Assembly: GCA_016801885.1 (NCBI GenBank)
Contig: CM028895.1
Coordinates: 4,021,501 to 4,085,500 of the forward strand
Length of the DNA: 64,000 nt
Origin: Toxotes chatareus
Taxonomy: Eukaryota; Chordata; Actinopteri; Toxotidae
Direction: 5' to 3'
Part shown: positions 24,701 through 37,700 of the stretch, piece by piece
Numbering within the stretch: position 1 is the stretch's first letter
How the letters are laid out: each line of letters starts with the position of its first letter
The notes under the pieces: generated by a model
Seen by the model: only the letters and a program-made list of their open reading frames with translations
What the model was told of the DNA's origin: nothing
Databases searched by the model: none
Program-made: the position numbers and the translations under genes

Positions 24701-26747
24701 GTGTGAGGGGGATGAAGCAGCGAGGGTCTGATTTATTGAGAACAAGGAGCTGAAGTTAGTCTTTTTTCTTTCAGCGCCACACAGATTATTAGACAAAACA
24801 CATCTGACATTATAAATGTTAAAATCAATCTTTTCAGCAATCACTGTCTTTGTTATGTGTCCTAAAAACTTCAGTGCCCATTAAAGATCCAAATTTAAAT
24901 GGACCTTGAGGTGAGATCATTCTGCCAACTGCTATTTCCAAGATCAAGAATTGACTTTTAATCTCAGCTCATGAGCCAAATGAAGACCAGAAGTCCTTAA
25001 AACGCTCTGAAAATGGAAATTTGAACATCTGCAGGTCCACAACAGCTGAGCACATTTTATCTGCGGTGGAAGATCATGAATCAAAAGCTCCAGAACAGCT
25101 ACTAATGGACTTTGTTTTGTCAACAGAATTGGAAAGTAAGAGACATTACTGGTTCTGTAAGTCTCCCTAATGCTGTCAATGGAGAAATGAATGGGACTTT
25201 TATACTTTGCACTTTGAATGTACATAGCGTTTTTTTCTGTTGTGTGTTTTTGTCTAGAATGAATTGAGGAAGAAAGGAACAAAGAAAGAGACAATACAAA
25301 CAAACAATGACTGGACTCAGGTTTAAGTTCTCACCTTGTACTTGGCGGTCAGCTGCTCGGTGGCTTCCTGCTCCTTCCTCAGATCCCCCATCATCCTCTC
25401 CTTCTCACCCAGCAGCCTCTGCTTCTCCTCAGCCAGCAGGAATTGGTCTTCTCTGATGGCCTCCTTCTCCCTCTCCAGCCGCTGCTCCTCCAGCTTCACG
25501 TACTCCTCTGCCTCCTTCTCCACCTCCACCTCCTCCTCCTCGCCTTCTGTCTCTTCATCCCCATCTCTCTCCCAGCCCTCGCCTTCCACCTGCTCCTTCT
25601 TCTGTTTGCTCCTCCACTTTCTGTGGTTGAGCTGGGCCCTGAGGCGAGCGATCTCCCTCTGGAACTCGCGCAGTAGAGCGTCCTTAGGGTCCTCGTTTAC
25701 TCTTGGCTGGTTCTGGATGTTCTTGGCTCTGTTGGCGTAGCGGAGGGTGGTGAGGGTTTCGTCGTAGTGCTGGGGCGCCGGGCCTAAGGTAGCGACCATG
25801 ACCGTCTTTGCATTCCCGCCCAAAGAGTCCTGCAACAGCCGAGTCAGCTTGGAGTCCCGGTATGGCACATGCCCGCTGCGACCATCTGCTAGTGCTGAAA
25901 TCACATTCCCCAGTGCGGAAAGGGAAAGGTTGATCTTGGCGGCTTCTTTGAGGCGCTGTCCCTGGACGCCAGTCTTGGCTTGGCGCTCACTGCCGGCCAG
26001 ATCCACCAGGTTGAGGCGACCAACTCGAATGTGCTTCCTCCCATCTGGTCCAGGCTGGCTGCACTCCACCGTGATCAAGAACAAAGCATGGGACCTGGAT
26101 GAGTGTTCGTTCATGTCTGTCGCCCCAACTGCCCTCGCCTGGTTGCCCACATTCATCACCTCCTCAATCTCCTTGATGCTCTTGCAAACACACGATGTAA
26201 GATCTTGGACGTACACCCCAGTCTCCGGACTCTCTCTAAGCTCCAGGGCTCTGGCGTTGGCATGGTTAGGATCCAGGAGATCCCGAACCTCCTCCCGATA
26301 GATCTCGAGGTAGGATGCCCGCACCAGGTACTGCTTATCAGACTGCGAGCGGGAGATGTGTGTGAAGATGTGGTCGAAAGCGTTTGGAATCACACCCCGT
26401 TTCTCTGGGTCCAACCACACACCCTGCATGGTGTACGTCTTTCCGGTTCCGGTTTGTCCATATGCAAATATGGTCCCATTGAACCCCGCCAGCACTGAGT
26501 CTATCAGAGGCCGCACGCTCTCGTCGTACAGGTCTCGCTGTTTGGAATTTGCATCATAAACTGCATCAAATGTGAATGTTTTCTGGGGCTCGCTGGCCGG
26601 TGCACGAGGGTTTCTGAGGATCACCTGTCCGAGCCGCAGGTCCATCTGCACAACGCCTCCTGCAGGCCCATTGGACTCCTCTTTCCGGTTCAGAGGGCGG
26701 CATCGAACTACCACCTTCACTGACTCACTGCTCTTATTTTTTGACAT
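8776..26747 (-). CDS. kif3c: Kinesin-like protein KIF3C (kinesin-2 family)
   Basis: Coding exons in transcript order: 26747-25335, 13942-13841, 13270-13148, 11198-11080, 10756-10640, 10396-10288, 9714-9569, 8863-8776. Together they give 738 residues; human KIF3C has about 793. Exon 1 holds the whole motor: P-loop GQTGTGKT (97-104), switch I NEHSSRSHA (213-221), switch II DLAGSE (249-254), then neck (RVNEDPKDALLREFQ) and an acidic, lysine-rich hinge (about 380-420). Exons 2-4 encode the coiled coil and exons 5-8 the tail. KIF3C rather than KIF3B is shown by ATLGPA, YKRPISQYARVA, and a C-terminus SRSWCQ. The family role is plus-end microtubule transport, with KIF3C pairing with KIF3A or itself, mainly in neurons. 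Exon 7 is spliced at TG|GTGAGC inside a Trp codon; read through, it would stop at once. Every junction uses GT-AG, and the exon 5 donor (GTCGGT) is weak. Intron 1 is 11.4 kb. Confidence 0.93.
10235..10279. repeat. (CA)n microsatellite beside kif3c exon 6
   Basis: This is an uninterrupted CA run that reads TG on the coding strand of kif3c. It begins three bases beyond the six-base donor (GTAGGG) of exon 6, so intron 6 opens with a C/G-rich linker and then (TG)n. Confidence 0.95.
15362..15417. repeat. (CA)n microsatellite, imperfect
   Basis: A CA run interrupted by several CG dinucleotides, lying in kif3c intron 1. The His/Thr-rich frames it creates are artefacts of the repeat. Confidence 0.9.
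17830..18085. mobile_element. Dispersed non-autonomous teleost repeat (TTAAAGGAATAGTT-ended family)
   Basis: The segment contains 'gaattaatgagctttaaaga', 'ttacctttgtttagaggcag', 'gctagcagtttccc', 'cagtctttatgctaa' and ends 'aaactattcctttaa'. I recognise this order from a very abundant teleost repeat whose end reads TTAAAGGAATAGTT on the opposite strand. A related copy lies at 49210-49710. The left boundary is approximate, and the class (a MITE-like DNA transposon) is inferred from the inverted-repeat ends of the second copy. Confidence 0.55.
18705..18737. repeat. (TG)n microsatellite
   Basis: Uninterrupted TG run in kif3c intron 1. Confidence 0.92.
21508..21540. repeat. (TG)n microsatellite
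   Basis: TG run with a single TA interruption near its left end, in kif3c intron 1. Confidence 0.9.
23461..23484. repeat. (TG)n microsatellite
   Basis: Short uninterrupted TG run in kif3c intron 1. Confidence 0.9.
24101..24624. repeat. Direct duplication A-B-A' in kif3c intron 1
   Basis: Copy A at 24101-24261 and copy A' at 24461-24624 both begin agccaagttgtctccctatc and end catcagattatcac. They differ essentially only near their 22nd-30th base (ccgaaa against ctttgaaaa). The 199 bp spacer at 24262-24460 is rich in caggcag/aggcaggca motifs and resembles the edge of a dispersed fish repeat. The near identity implies a recent event or an assembly duplication. It is far too long to be a target-site duplication. 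Confidence 0.9.
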
Positions 26748-27333
26748 GACGTCCCTCTGATTCGTTTGACAAAATTAATTTATGTCACTTTCATCAAAAT
26801 ATGCTGGAAACCCTGATGAAGCCCTTAATCAAAGATGAATATCCTCCTTTCTGCCTGTGACTTGTGTAACCACTGATTTTAAAATCATTAATAACAAATT
26901 CAGTATGGCTTCTTGGTCATGTCATAAAGGAAAACGGCTCCAGTTCCTACTAACACAGACTCCTCTAATTACCAGTGCAAATGATGAGGTGCCACTGTTT
27001 CTAATGGCCAATATCCCCTGCTTATTGTCTGTAATATGAGCCTGAGAACAGACAGACGGTCCGCAGCTCTCACGCGTTGGGTCGACGCTCCATTGCGGTC
27101 CCGTTACACGTCCAGATTCACTCGGTGAAAAAAGACATCCCACAAAATCGGAAGCCTAATAAAAACATTCGGTTCAGATATCATGCTGGTGTCGTCTTGA
27201 TTTTAAACACCCGGTAGATCCGCCACAGACCGCTGTCTGCATCTTCCCGTCCTCCGCTCACAGATGCTCCGAAGTGGATTTGCGGCTCTCGGTCTGTGCG
27301 GAGACACAGAGCTCTCCCTCTCCTCCTGTACGC

Positions 27334-27409
<76 letters not shown>

Positions 27410-30400
27410 CATTCAACCACCACACCCCACATCACTGCGGAGCGGAACAAAGGATCATGGGAAATGAAGTTTTCCCCCTCTAAGAGTTGATTTTAGTCCA
27501 AGCCTGCCACCAGGTCGTGAGAGAGACAATGACAACTTAAATTTGAACATCTGTGTTTGTTTAATTTATTCATAATATATGACATACAATTTAAAACCCC
27601 TACTGTCAGTAGTTTTCATTTTGGAAAAATTCTTTAATACTGCATGAAGACAGCAAATGCAGTATATTCTGCATCCATTTGATCCAGATCGTTTTTATGG
27701 TTGGACCATTAAAATCTAAATAAAATACCCAAGATGTCCTGTGCTTTATTTCAAACGCAGCTGACCAAAATTCAACCTGACATATTTGCCATCTGTGGAA
27801 CTGAAGCTCTGATCTTTTGCAGACAGTTTGTGCTTATGGATAATTTTGTGTTAGCCGATGATCTGGTCAGTCAGTGATGATTATAAATAACCTCCAATAT
27901 AAACAGCAATTAGTCATACTTTCAGTTATAGACATGATAAGCATGTGCTTTGAAACACAATTTACATCAGTAAGATGACTGTATTGAATAAACCGTAAGT
28001 CAAAGATTTGAATTCAGTCTTAAAATGTTGAAAACTCTATACTACAAAGGCGAATCAATAGTCGACATACTGGTTCTCTGTGTGGTGCACTTAAACGAAG
28101 ACAATTATTTACTCCTCATTCCTAATTAGACCCAGAGAAATGAATGGTATCCCCCTTAATCATCAGTGAGATATCCAAGCTGGTTTCCCATCACTTCTTA
28201 CACAACTGTGCTCCCAAAGCAGAACAAATTGAGGACAAGAGGCCAAATGCAAAATTAATCATTACAGGACTTATTTAACCATCACGCTCAATCAAATATG
28301 GCACAACAGCGCCACCTGGTGAAATAACAGTGGACTGCACTCTGACCTGCAGTTGGTCAAAGTCACCACAGGAGGTCAGAAGATTCATGCGAGCGAAGAT
28401 AACTGTTTCCAGGTGAAACGTAAGAGGTGACACTGTGCGCAGGGCGTGGTGGTTCTGGGTGATTCCCTATGAAACGACCAAAATTTCCATACCACCGCTT
28501 CCTGATCTAAATGTGTGACGTCCTCAGTGTTGTTCAATGAATTACTACCGATGTAGGCCTGAATGACCACAAAGGGGGAAGGCTCAGCCACACGGGGAAT
28601 TCAACACATTGCATTTTCCCTCTTGTGTGGAAGACCTGGCAGACACAAACAACTTAACAACACTCAATATGTCACTTCACCATGACGTGTTTAATCTGGC
28701 TGCAAAATAGCAGTGACTGACTGAATGTTATTCTAAGCTTGTATGGTATTTGTTGACATTTTATGGGGCAGAACCAGAAAAGTTACACACATGTGCAGTG
28801 AAAATCCCCTTGCTTGTGGCATCACCTTTTATGACTCATTCTCAGGGAAGCGCACATCACCGAGTTCGAGGTAGACTTTCCAAGTGTGTGGGGTCATGTG
28901 ACTGGAAAATAAGATGCCAGGAATATTTGCCTGTCAACCTAAACAGCTGAAAAATACCCAGATGAAAGATATTTAGATGTCTAGAATATCAAACATTTAA
29001 TTTCCTTCCCCGTGTCTTCTACAAGAAGGAAATATAACCTAAAAGGAAATCTGAAGATTCTTCTATAGAAAAGTTGACTCCCTACTTCCTTCACTCAAAC
29101 TTCAAAGTTGTGTTATTTGTTTGCATTATTATTACTGGGTTGTTTACTTAAATTGTATGGTTATTTTACCCACTGTTACCCCACTGCAATTTTATTGGTG
29201 TATTTGTTTTTTTAACTGTGACCATCCAAGCCGAAGCAAATTTGCAGCCTCTGACCCTGGTTAGATCTTTAAAACTAGGCTAACAACCAAAGGTTAACAT
29301 AAATCATACAAAAAAGAGAAAGAACAGATAAAACAGAATCAAGGTAAATCTGACAAAAGGTCAGATAAAACAGTTTACTATCACAAAGACAAAAAAAACA
29401 AAACAGAAACTCCTCTAAATTGAGAAGCTGGAATTTTGCTTGAATAATTACTTAAATGACTAAACAATTAATTGACTTCTTGTTTTAGCTCTAGTATAAA
29501 ATAAAATGTTTGTTTACTGTTGAGGAAAACAGCAATTTTCCAAGCTAAACATAAGTGTGGGGTGTCCTTGTGGACTATTGATCAACATGCATACCATGTA
29601 CTATAGCTCATTTATCCCCCTCTCAACAATCGCTTTAAACAACAATACTGTTGTTTAAAGCAAAAAAACCTAAAGAACTATAGGGTCTTCTGGTTTACCT
29701 GTCAAACAGGTACATGTGAAGGCAGACTTCCTCCCTTAAATGTACATAACTATCACTGCCAGAACAGTGTAGACACTTCAGTGGTAGTTTCTGGCTGTTT
29801 GTGAGAGTGTGAGATGAACCCTGGGGCCCCATGCAGCACAATTCAGGAATGCACGCTGATCTGGGAAGATTTCTGTGTTAAGACATGATTTATTAGCGTA
29901 ACAAAGATTGCTTCACTAAGGAGGAGGGGGAAGAGGAGGAGGAGGAGGAAGGAGGAACGATACAGTTAGAATATAGGCTAAAATAAAAATTAACCTCTGT
30001 ACCATCTGTTTTAAGCTACGCATGGGATGGTTCGTGGTTTGGTCATGCTAGTGACATTGATCTAGAAATGGTAGTCTGTTCTTTGGTGATTTGGTCCACC
30101 ACTTCAATCCAGAATGAGATGAATGAATGAGTGTTTCTAGTTAAAATAATTTAAGTTTTAAAACACCCCTCTACAAGACAAGGCCAGATGATGGGAGGAT
30201 GGAGGACCTGGCATAGCTGATATTTTATTTCAAGTGGTGCAAATTTCTAAGAAGTTTCTGATTAATCAGATTATGTAGACCTAAATGATATGGAGTAAAC
30301 CTGGAGTTTTTGGGGCCCCTAGGCAGTTGTCCACTTTTCCCAGCTGGTGATCCAACCTGCACCATAGGGTCAGAGTTTCAGTTTTTCCAATACTTTGGTT

Positions 30401-30899
30401 CATTTATGTAACAGTTGGTTTTTGTTATAATGAGCACAGAGCTGCCAGGGGTGGCTGCAGCCTCCTCTAACTCTTGTTCATTCCCTCCTTTTCTCTGACT
30501 TCTTCCTCTCTCTCTGTCTTGCTTTATAGCTTTCTGTCTTCGGTCGTGTCAAGTCCGTACTTGGCAGTAGAAAGCAGGGCATACTCAGCATTCCTAAGGA
30601 GTGTCTGAGAGTCAAACTACTCTGACAGGCGGAAGGAAAGAGTAAACACACACACACACACACGACCACAAAGCCAAGTCTACAGTAATTATGTGTACAT
30701 GCATTAACTCTCTCACTTATTAAGAGACTCTAGGGGATAAACGTCCTTACAGTTCACAAAGCAGAGGATGTGGGAAACGCCCGTAACAAGCACATTAGTT
30801 CTTAAATATGACATCACTTCGCCTGACTCACAGCTGGGATAGTCACCGCATCAAATGCCAGCTTACCATGAAAAGCGAAACACACCCCGGCTGAAGGAG
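26748..30899. other. Intergenic region between divergent kif3c and rab10
   Basis: No coding exon was supported here. The part next to kif3c (about 26750-27330) should include its 5' UTR and promoter. CpG-containing sequence lies at about 27050-27330, and a possible untranslated exon there could not be fixed. From 27410 to 30900 the DNA is AT-rich. It holds a GGA-rich run near 29931-29960, short simple repeats and open frames without recognisable content. Confidence 0.55.
27335..27405. repeat. Long perfect (CA)n microsatellite near the 5' end of kif3c
   Basis: About 71 bases of uninterrupted alternating A and C (roughly 35 units), the longest simple repeat in the window. It lies about 590 bp upstream of the kif3c ATG, beside CpG-rich sequence that could be the promoter. 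The His/Thr and Cys/Val-rich frames across it are artefacts. Confidence 0.97.
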
Positions 30900-31763
30900 A
30901 TCCGCATGAAACTGGCCGCCATATTGGATCGCTAGAGTCATTTCTTATATTGAAGCAAAGGGAGATTTGAGCCTAAATGTCTGAGAAACATGCGCAGTAG
31001 CATTTGCCCTTTCTATCACTCTAAGACACGCCCTTTTACCTCTCGACGTGCACATGCATAGCCAATCATATTAGGTCGCTTAATGGAATGACAGCAACAC
31101 TTACCAACCGCAGCACTGAAAATTGACAGAAGGGGCGGTGAAAGGGGCGTGGCCATGGGCCCAGGGTGTCGCCGTGGAGGCTCCCATTCGAAGGCGACGG
31201 CGGTCGTCTATATTTCGGTTCTAATCTCTCCAGAAAGAAAGGGAGAAATAACTCCACACGGACAGCGAGTTTGACACACTTTCAAGTTGAGATCTTTCAT
31301 CCAAATTCCTCTCGATCGAGCTTGTGGCAGGGCTCTGGAATGACGGAGTGTGCCGAGAATTTGAATTAGCTCGCCGTTAGTTTGAAGAAAGAGTGAGTCG
31401 GGGTAGAGAGAGAGAGAGAGAGGAGCCATTTTGTCCCGACTGTGTGGGAGAAAAGAAAGAGTGGAAAAGAGGAATCACACGGGAGGAGATCCTATTTTTG
31501 CTTTCTGTTCTCATGCTGTAAGGGGGAAAACAATTGGGCTCGGGAAATATCTTCTCGGACACGTCTACGGACACGTTATTTGGGTGGTATTTAGCCAACT
31601 AGCTCGCCAAGCTAATCAACAAATCCCAGATTGTTAACTGTTAACATTCAAGAGGAGCGGGGCGGTTGGTCGGTTTGGCGAAGGAGCTGGCTTTAGACTT
31701 CACATAGGCGTGCCAGATTATCCGTTTATTGTATCTATCTGGGTAAACACAAGCTGTTTTTCA
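30900..31763 (+). promoter_or_regulatory. rab10 promoter and 5' UTR region
   Basis: The 0.9 kb before the rab10 ATG rises in G+C and CpG content. It contains GC-box-like sequences near 31131-31155 (ggggcggtg, ggggcgtgg), a YY1-like gccgccatattgg near 30916-30928, and a GA run at about 31408-31421. This fits a TATA-less housekeeping promoter with a GC-rich 5' UTR. The transcription start cannot be placed. A possible upstream untranslated exon was not resolved. Confidence 0.45.
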
Positions 31764-34700
31764 ATGGCGAAGAAGACGTACGACTTGCTGTTCAAGCTGC
31801 TTCTGATCGGAGACTCGGGCGTGGGGAAGACCTGTGTGCTGTTCCGCTTCTCTGACGACGCCTTCAACACAACCTTCATCTCCACCATAGGTAAGAGAAC
31901 CAGGGGACACAGGCGCCGGTGTTAGTATTTTGACTAGTTTGACAGCTGGGATAATCGCCTGACACTACCCTGCAGCTGGAAATGGTAGGACACATTTGTT
32001 TAGCCACTGTGCTATCAGCATGCATCGGCTCTCCGGGCCTTCACAGGTTAGCTGGGAAGCTAGTTGTGCAGCTTTACGAGCTCTTGGCTGAGTGCCACCC
32101 CTTTTCAAATGACTGCGACTTTAATAACAAAACACGAGTATTATTTTGGTTTGGCTGCCCTGTAATGGCGAATACAACCGGTTTAGGTTTCAGAGGAATT
32201 GCTGTCATGTCAGTTGACCCAGTGGTTGGTAAGCTAACTAGGCTAGCAGCAGTACAGGGCCGTGCTGGGGTTACACCAGCACTAAAAACTGTCGTTTACA
32301 TCTTAGCAATGCTCTATATGCCTCCATGGATTTCTCACTTTCATGTTCTCCTAAAGGGAACAAAACAAAACCCCTCCTTCAATACCTACGTCTTATCTAG
32401 AACAACGCATTATATTTTTTATGGAGTTATTTTGTTTTGAAGAGCTGCGGTGATTAGCTGATTAATAGATTAGTTGTTTGGATGGATATTAATCAGTTAT
32501 CAAACTATTTTTTGATGTTATCTTTTCAGCCACCTCTAAAGCAAAAGTGTCAAATGTGATCATTTGCAGCTTCTCATTGTCATATGTGATAGTTTATGGA
32601 ATGACTTTGAGATTTGAACTGAACAAATCAAGCAGTTTTTACATGTCACCTTGGGCTGTGGGAAATTTAAATGCGTCCTATTCACAACTATTTATTGTGT
32701 TTCATAGACCAAAGGGATAGTTGAGGAATCAAGAAAATAATCATCACTCTCAGCCCTAATGTTTGGATCTTAAGTCTAAATCTATAATGTAACTATTAAC
32801 TGTTGCTGTCAAATAATTGTGGTGGAATTAACACTGCAAGATCTCCTAATGAAATGTCGAGCGGAAGTATAAAGTAGCAGAAAACATACTGTAAAACATA
32901 CTTTTAAAAAAAAAAAAAGTACAATTGGCTCTGATTTTAATTTTAAGTACTTAAAATACTAGTAAATCCACTTAGTAACTTTCCATGTCTGCTCAGATGA
33001 GAACCATAAACAATTCATCATGGTGGCATCATCAGCTTTTTTCCTGTCTGATCTCTACGCATGCGTCCAGCATCACGCTCACATGAGTCAAGTGTGAAGC
33101 TATGTCAAACCGCTGCATGGCCCAAGTGAAGGCTCCATTTACTCCTATTGCTTAAGATCAGTGCTGAGTAATAATGTAATATTAGATGTGTTTTGATGAA
33201 CCATGTGAAGCTGCCTGTCTGCAGTGCACTGGCATTATATCCTAGATCTCTTGATTGAGCTTCACTTTCAAGCCCAAGTGTTGACGACGACTCCTGACCG
33301 TACGCCTAAGAACACACGACCATAATGGGCAAGTGTTCCCAGTGGCATCCAGGCTAGATTAGATTTGTTGAGCTTCAGCCATGAACTGTTGCTCTGTTGC
33401 AAAGCTTGCTGTCACATGTAGGTATTTATGCATTTGTTTATGGTTTTGTCACTGATTTACCATTGCTTTGTCTTGCAGTCAGCCTAGCATTTGTGTGATC
33501 TTGCACCCAGACTTGTTTCTCAAAAGGCTTTCATAGTCTGTGCTGTCAAATTAGGAACAAAGTTGTGGCAATTATGTGCCTTATTTGAGTTAAAGCCATT
33601 ATATCAGAGCTCTGTCAGTTCAGAGGGAAGATATGTGATGTTTTTGAGATGCAGGAGAGCAGACTGAATAGTCAGTAATGACCTTTGCTCTGTGCAGGGG
33701 TGCTTTCCCTGTTAAGTTGGGTCGTAAGTCAAGTATGCCTCTGTCATGATGACCGTACTGAGAGTACCAATTTAGCTGAAGACTCATAGTTGATGGTGTG
33801 TGATGTAATGACATAAAGCAATATGTACTTCTTTTGGGAGAACCTGTTTAATCCAGGTTACATTGGTCACATAGTGGGAATGAAAGAGGGACTGTTCTCT
33901 TTATTACAAGTCTGTACTAAATGAATCAAAATGATTTTGAAGCTTTTATTTTAAGGTAAAGTAGTTGCATAATGTTGCATTAATGTTGTGGTTTAGGGGC
34001 TGTTAAATGATTAACTTTTCTCAAAACGGGACTGACACCATCTTACTGGATGTCACTACTTTAAACATGCTCAGTTTTTTCTAATTTATTCAAGAATTTC
34101 AGTAAAAATGGGCAAAATTTTATTAGTTAGCAAGGTAGTTAAGGCGGCCAGAAACAAGGATGCTGTCATTTAGTTTAGAAAGTGCTCACTTGAGGTGTTT
34201 ACACCTCACTTAGGAACTTAAAACTAGCACACTTCACCTCATGTCAGTATGTTCTGTAAAAGCTTTCACTGGTTCCCTTCAAGAGCCGTTATGTTAAAAA
34301 CTACCACACAGCTGCCATCCAGTCACAAGCTCCTATCTGGTCTTGTCTTTGTTCTACATCTGTACTCAAAACAAAGCAGCATGCAGTGTGTTAAGCTGAA
34401 CAAAGTTAAGAATATGAAGGACATAATCCGTCTCAGATCATGTAATCCAGACTTGCAGTTGCCTGCTTTTACTAAATTGATTTTTAGATATTGCCAAGCC
34501 CTAGTTGACATACGGCTTGCCAGGAAAGTAAAGACCTGTTGGTTTTACTTCTAAACAAACCACAACCCAAGTAGGTAATGCTGAACTTATTCCTCAATCA
34601 GTGATATTATATGATTGGTGGTTTCATCTCTGTTTTCTATTATTTTGCTGAAGTTTGTAGTTGCCAGTGTTTTGGCACACAGTTTGTTCAGTACATGCCA

Positions 34701-37700
34701 CAAACTGGCAACTGAGGAGATGCGATGGGAGATTGATCGCAAGATGTTACAGACCTGTACATTTTAAGAAAGGCCATACAGACCCTGACACATACCAAAA
34801 TCTAAAGGTCTGAAAGGAAATGAACTTTGGGAAGAAACAGCAGAACCGGGACATGTGAAATAGGAGTGTGTTCTTCCTGTGACACAGTACTCATACCTTT
34901 GGAGACACAGATGCACAGCTGCTTCTCAAAATACCCCTGCTGGAAACCCCCCCCCCCCTTCTCTCATCAGTGTCTCGTACTCGTTTCCAATCTTCTGAGT
35001 GTTCCTCTCGCTGCACTTCCCCCTTTGTATATTAGAGGTTATGCATGTTAAGAGTGCTGAATATGCATAATGTTGCAATCTGAAATGTCTTTCCACAACA
35101 CATCATGAATTTTGCATGGAAACTGGCAAATAGATTGAGGGAAATTCACGCGTGTGGAAGGAATGGCTCCTCTGGGTTTAAAAAGAAAGCCGGTCATAAA
35201 CCATGTACTTTCTGTGCAAGACTTCCTGTTCATTATTCAACTCTAATAGACAGTGTTATTTCTCTTCTGGTGAAGTATGCCCACTTTTCCAGTGATTGAG
35301 TCAGTGTTGTGTGATTGCACAATGCCCATATTTTCTTGACAGCTTGCAAGTGCACCTCACCAGAAAAAAAAAGCCTGATCTACTGTGTTTTGACTTCTCA
35401 CTGGAAACCACACTAATATTACCTGATCCCTACTGGGCCGGCTTTTGAGTGCTTAACTTTTTTTTTTTAGTAATTATTATCAAGAAAACTCAATCTCTAT
35501 CCCAAATTGAATATCAATGTAGGCAAACATAGCTTTATTTCATTTGCAAAACTATCTCCCTCCTTCCTTTTGTCTCTTTTTCCTTCTGTCCAACTGTATC
35601 TTTCTTTTCCTCCCTCCCTCTCTCTGGGGTGTGAATAATATTTAATGAGTCATACTTTGGCAGCCCGTTCTTTCATTATTCTATGGTCCTGCCCCACCTA
35701 GAGCACAGCTGTTTCTTGGTCTTTTTAACTAGCCACAGTTTCTGACTGGAGCAGAACTGACAGCTCAGTATTTAACTGGCAGATACTACTTGTTGGCCAA
35801 AAGAGAAAACAGTGGTGAATCACCCTGTTTTTTTTTAAACAGGCCTCCTCCGGACCTACACAGTAAAGACAAAGAACTTAACCCTAGTTATTTTACTTAA
35901 TATTGTGAACACAATAATTCAGAGTAGAAACAACCAGTTGGGAAATCAATTAATCAGTTAACAGCAAGTTAATGGACAACATTTTTTTAAACACACTCAC
36001 ATATTCACTCATTCCAGCTGCTGCTTTGTCTTTTGAGATTGTAAATTAAATATTTTTGAGTTAAAAGCAGTTTTGCAAATATCACTGTGGAACTTATAGT
36101 GGGTATTTTTCACTATGTGCAGCATTTCATTGACCAAAGGATTAATCTCTCAATGAAGAAAATCTTCTGCAGCCTTGTTGATAGTCATTATCATCTTTAG
36201 CTATGATAAGTCAGTGGGGATGTACTGATATGGGTTTGTCTACTTTTTGCTGGTATGAGTCACAGTGACTCAGTCTTTATAGTGTTTCTAAGTGCTTTAG
36301 GGGTGCAACTAACAATAATCACAATAATAACGATAATGATAATGCTCACTCTGTTTAAACTGTTTGATGATTAACTTGATGTCTGTTCACGCATTGATTA
36401 ATTGACCAGGTTCAGATTCCTGACTTGCTTCACAGTTAGCTTGTTTGGTAAGTTATGGTTTTACTATGGCAGAAATCCTAAAGTCCCTTATGATCAGGGG
36501 AGTTGGGTTAACCAGTCGAGCAGTTTCGAGATCGTGGGTTACTTTTCGTAGCCCCTAAAGTTCAGATTTAAAAGGGACACAAAAATAGGATAAATTATAA
36601 AAGACAAGAGGCTAAAAACAAACCGTCTGGGTGAAAGGAAACATCAGTACACGTAGTGCTGCGTCTTGGTATCCAAAATAATTACACCCAAAGTCCAATG
36701 AATACGGAAACTGAAAAATAAGCCGCCTTAAGTTTCCACTGCTGAAGAGTTGGTTATTTGTAAAATTCAAAAACATGCACACATAGGAAAAATCGTGTGC
36801 TCTCCCACCGCAGTGTGCGTTCTCTCACTGCACCGAAAAGCCCTTTAAGGCTTCAACATCAGACATGACTAATACTTTTAAAATATCATATCATGTTTCT
36901 GAGCACAGGTTTTCACAGTAATGAGGTTATTGTGGCGCATGCAAATATGTTTTCAGGTTTCCTGTCTTAACCTGATTATGCCCAGTAACCTGGATCGCGT
37001 GTGTAGTTGCTTTCAGGTGTGCACTGCGACCCTCAACTTCAGTAGATATTGCCTGGGGGTAAAATCTGAGAGCTGGTGTGTGTACATGTGTGCGATCATT
37101 GTTAGCCTGCTGCTGATCCCACAGCTGTCTGCTGATGGGCTCAAGGTTTGGACATGACACTGCAGAATCAGGAAGAGATAATGTCATTGTTTCTCTGATG
37201 GAAACAGCTGTCTCTCACTTTCCATTTCTCTCTGCTCCTCTCCTCCTAAATGTCTTTCTTCAGTTGTTCCTCATTCTCTATTGTTGTTGCCTCCATTTCT
37301 CTGCCACTGGGTTTCTATTTCTTCCCACAACAGTGCTAAAACATCTCTGTTTGTAAGCCTCCATTTATCCATTCATCTCTTTCCCATTGTTGGTGCCTCA
37401 CATGCTGCTAGTGCGTGTCTTTTTGATAGATTTTGTGTATGCTAATGTGTTTGTTTTGTTTCACAGGAATAGACTTCAAGATCAAAACTGTTGAATTACA
37501 AGGAAAGAAGATCAAACTACAGATCTGGTGAGGTTGTGGATGGTTAAGAGATGTGTCTTTGTTGTTTGTAGACCTGTGTCAGGGTTCTGTATGTACGTGT
37601 ATCTGAGCAGAAGTGTACAGGGCTGAACAATATGCTTTACTTCGGTAAAAATCTTGTTACATCATAGCAAAACATCTGTTTGACATACCTCCCTCAAGCC

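Larger units (their letters stand above)
13943..25334 (-). other. kif3c intron 1
   Basis: This 11.4 kb intron separates the motor exon from the coiled-coil exons. I found no nested gene: the open frames in it, such as 20240-20614, have no recognisable domain and no supporting splice or start context. It contains microsatellites, one dispersed teleost repeat copy (about 17830-18085) and a local duplication (24101-24624). Confidence 0.75.

Noticed and set aside
25336..26498. Long plus-strand frames opposite kif3c exon 1
   Set aside because: They are antisense shadows of a highly conserved kinesin motor exon, with Ser/Leu-rich composition from the reverse of Glu/Lys-rich coding.
27264..27490. 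Overlapping His/Thr-rich and Cys/Val-rich frames
   Set aside because: They are translations of the perfect CA repeat in several frames. Similar frames at 8155-8532, 10005-10319 and 15232-15640 were rejected for the same reason.
31710..31763. In-frame N-terminal extension of RAB10
   Set aside because: The upstream frame begins with GTG, not ATG, and RAB10 proteins start MAKKTYD, exactly at 31764.
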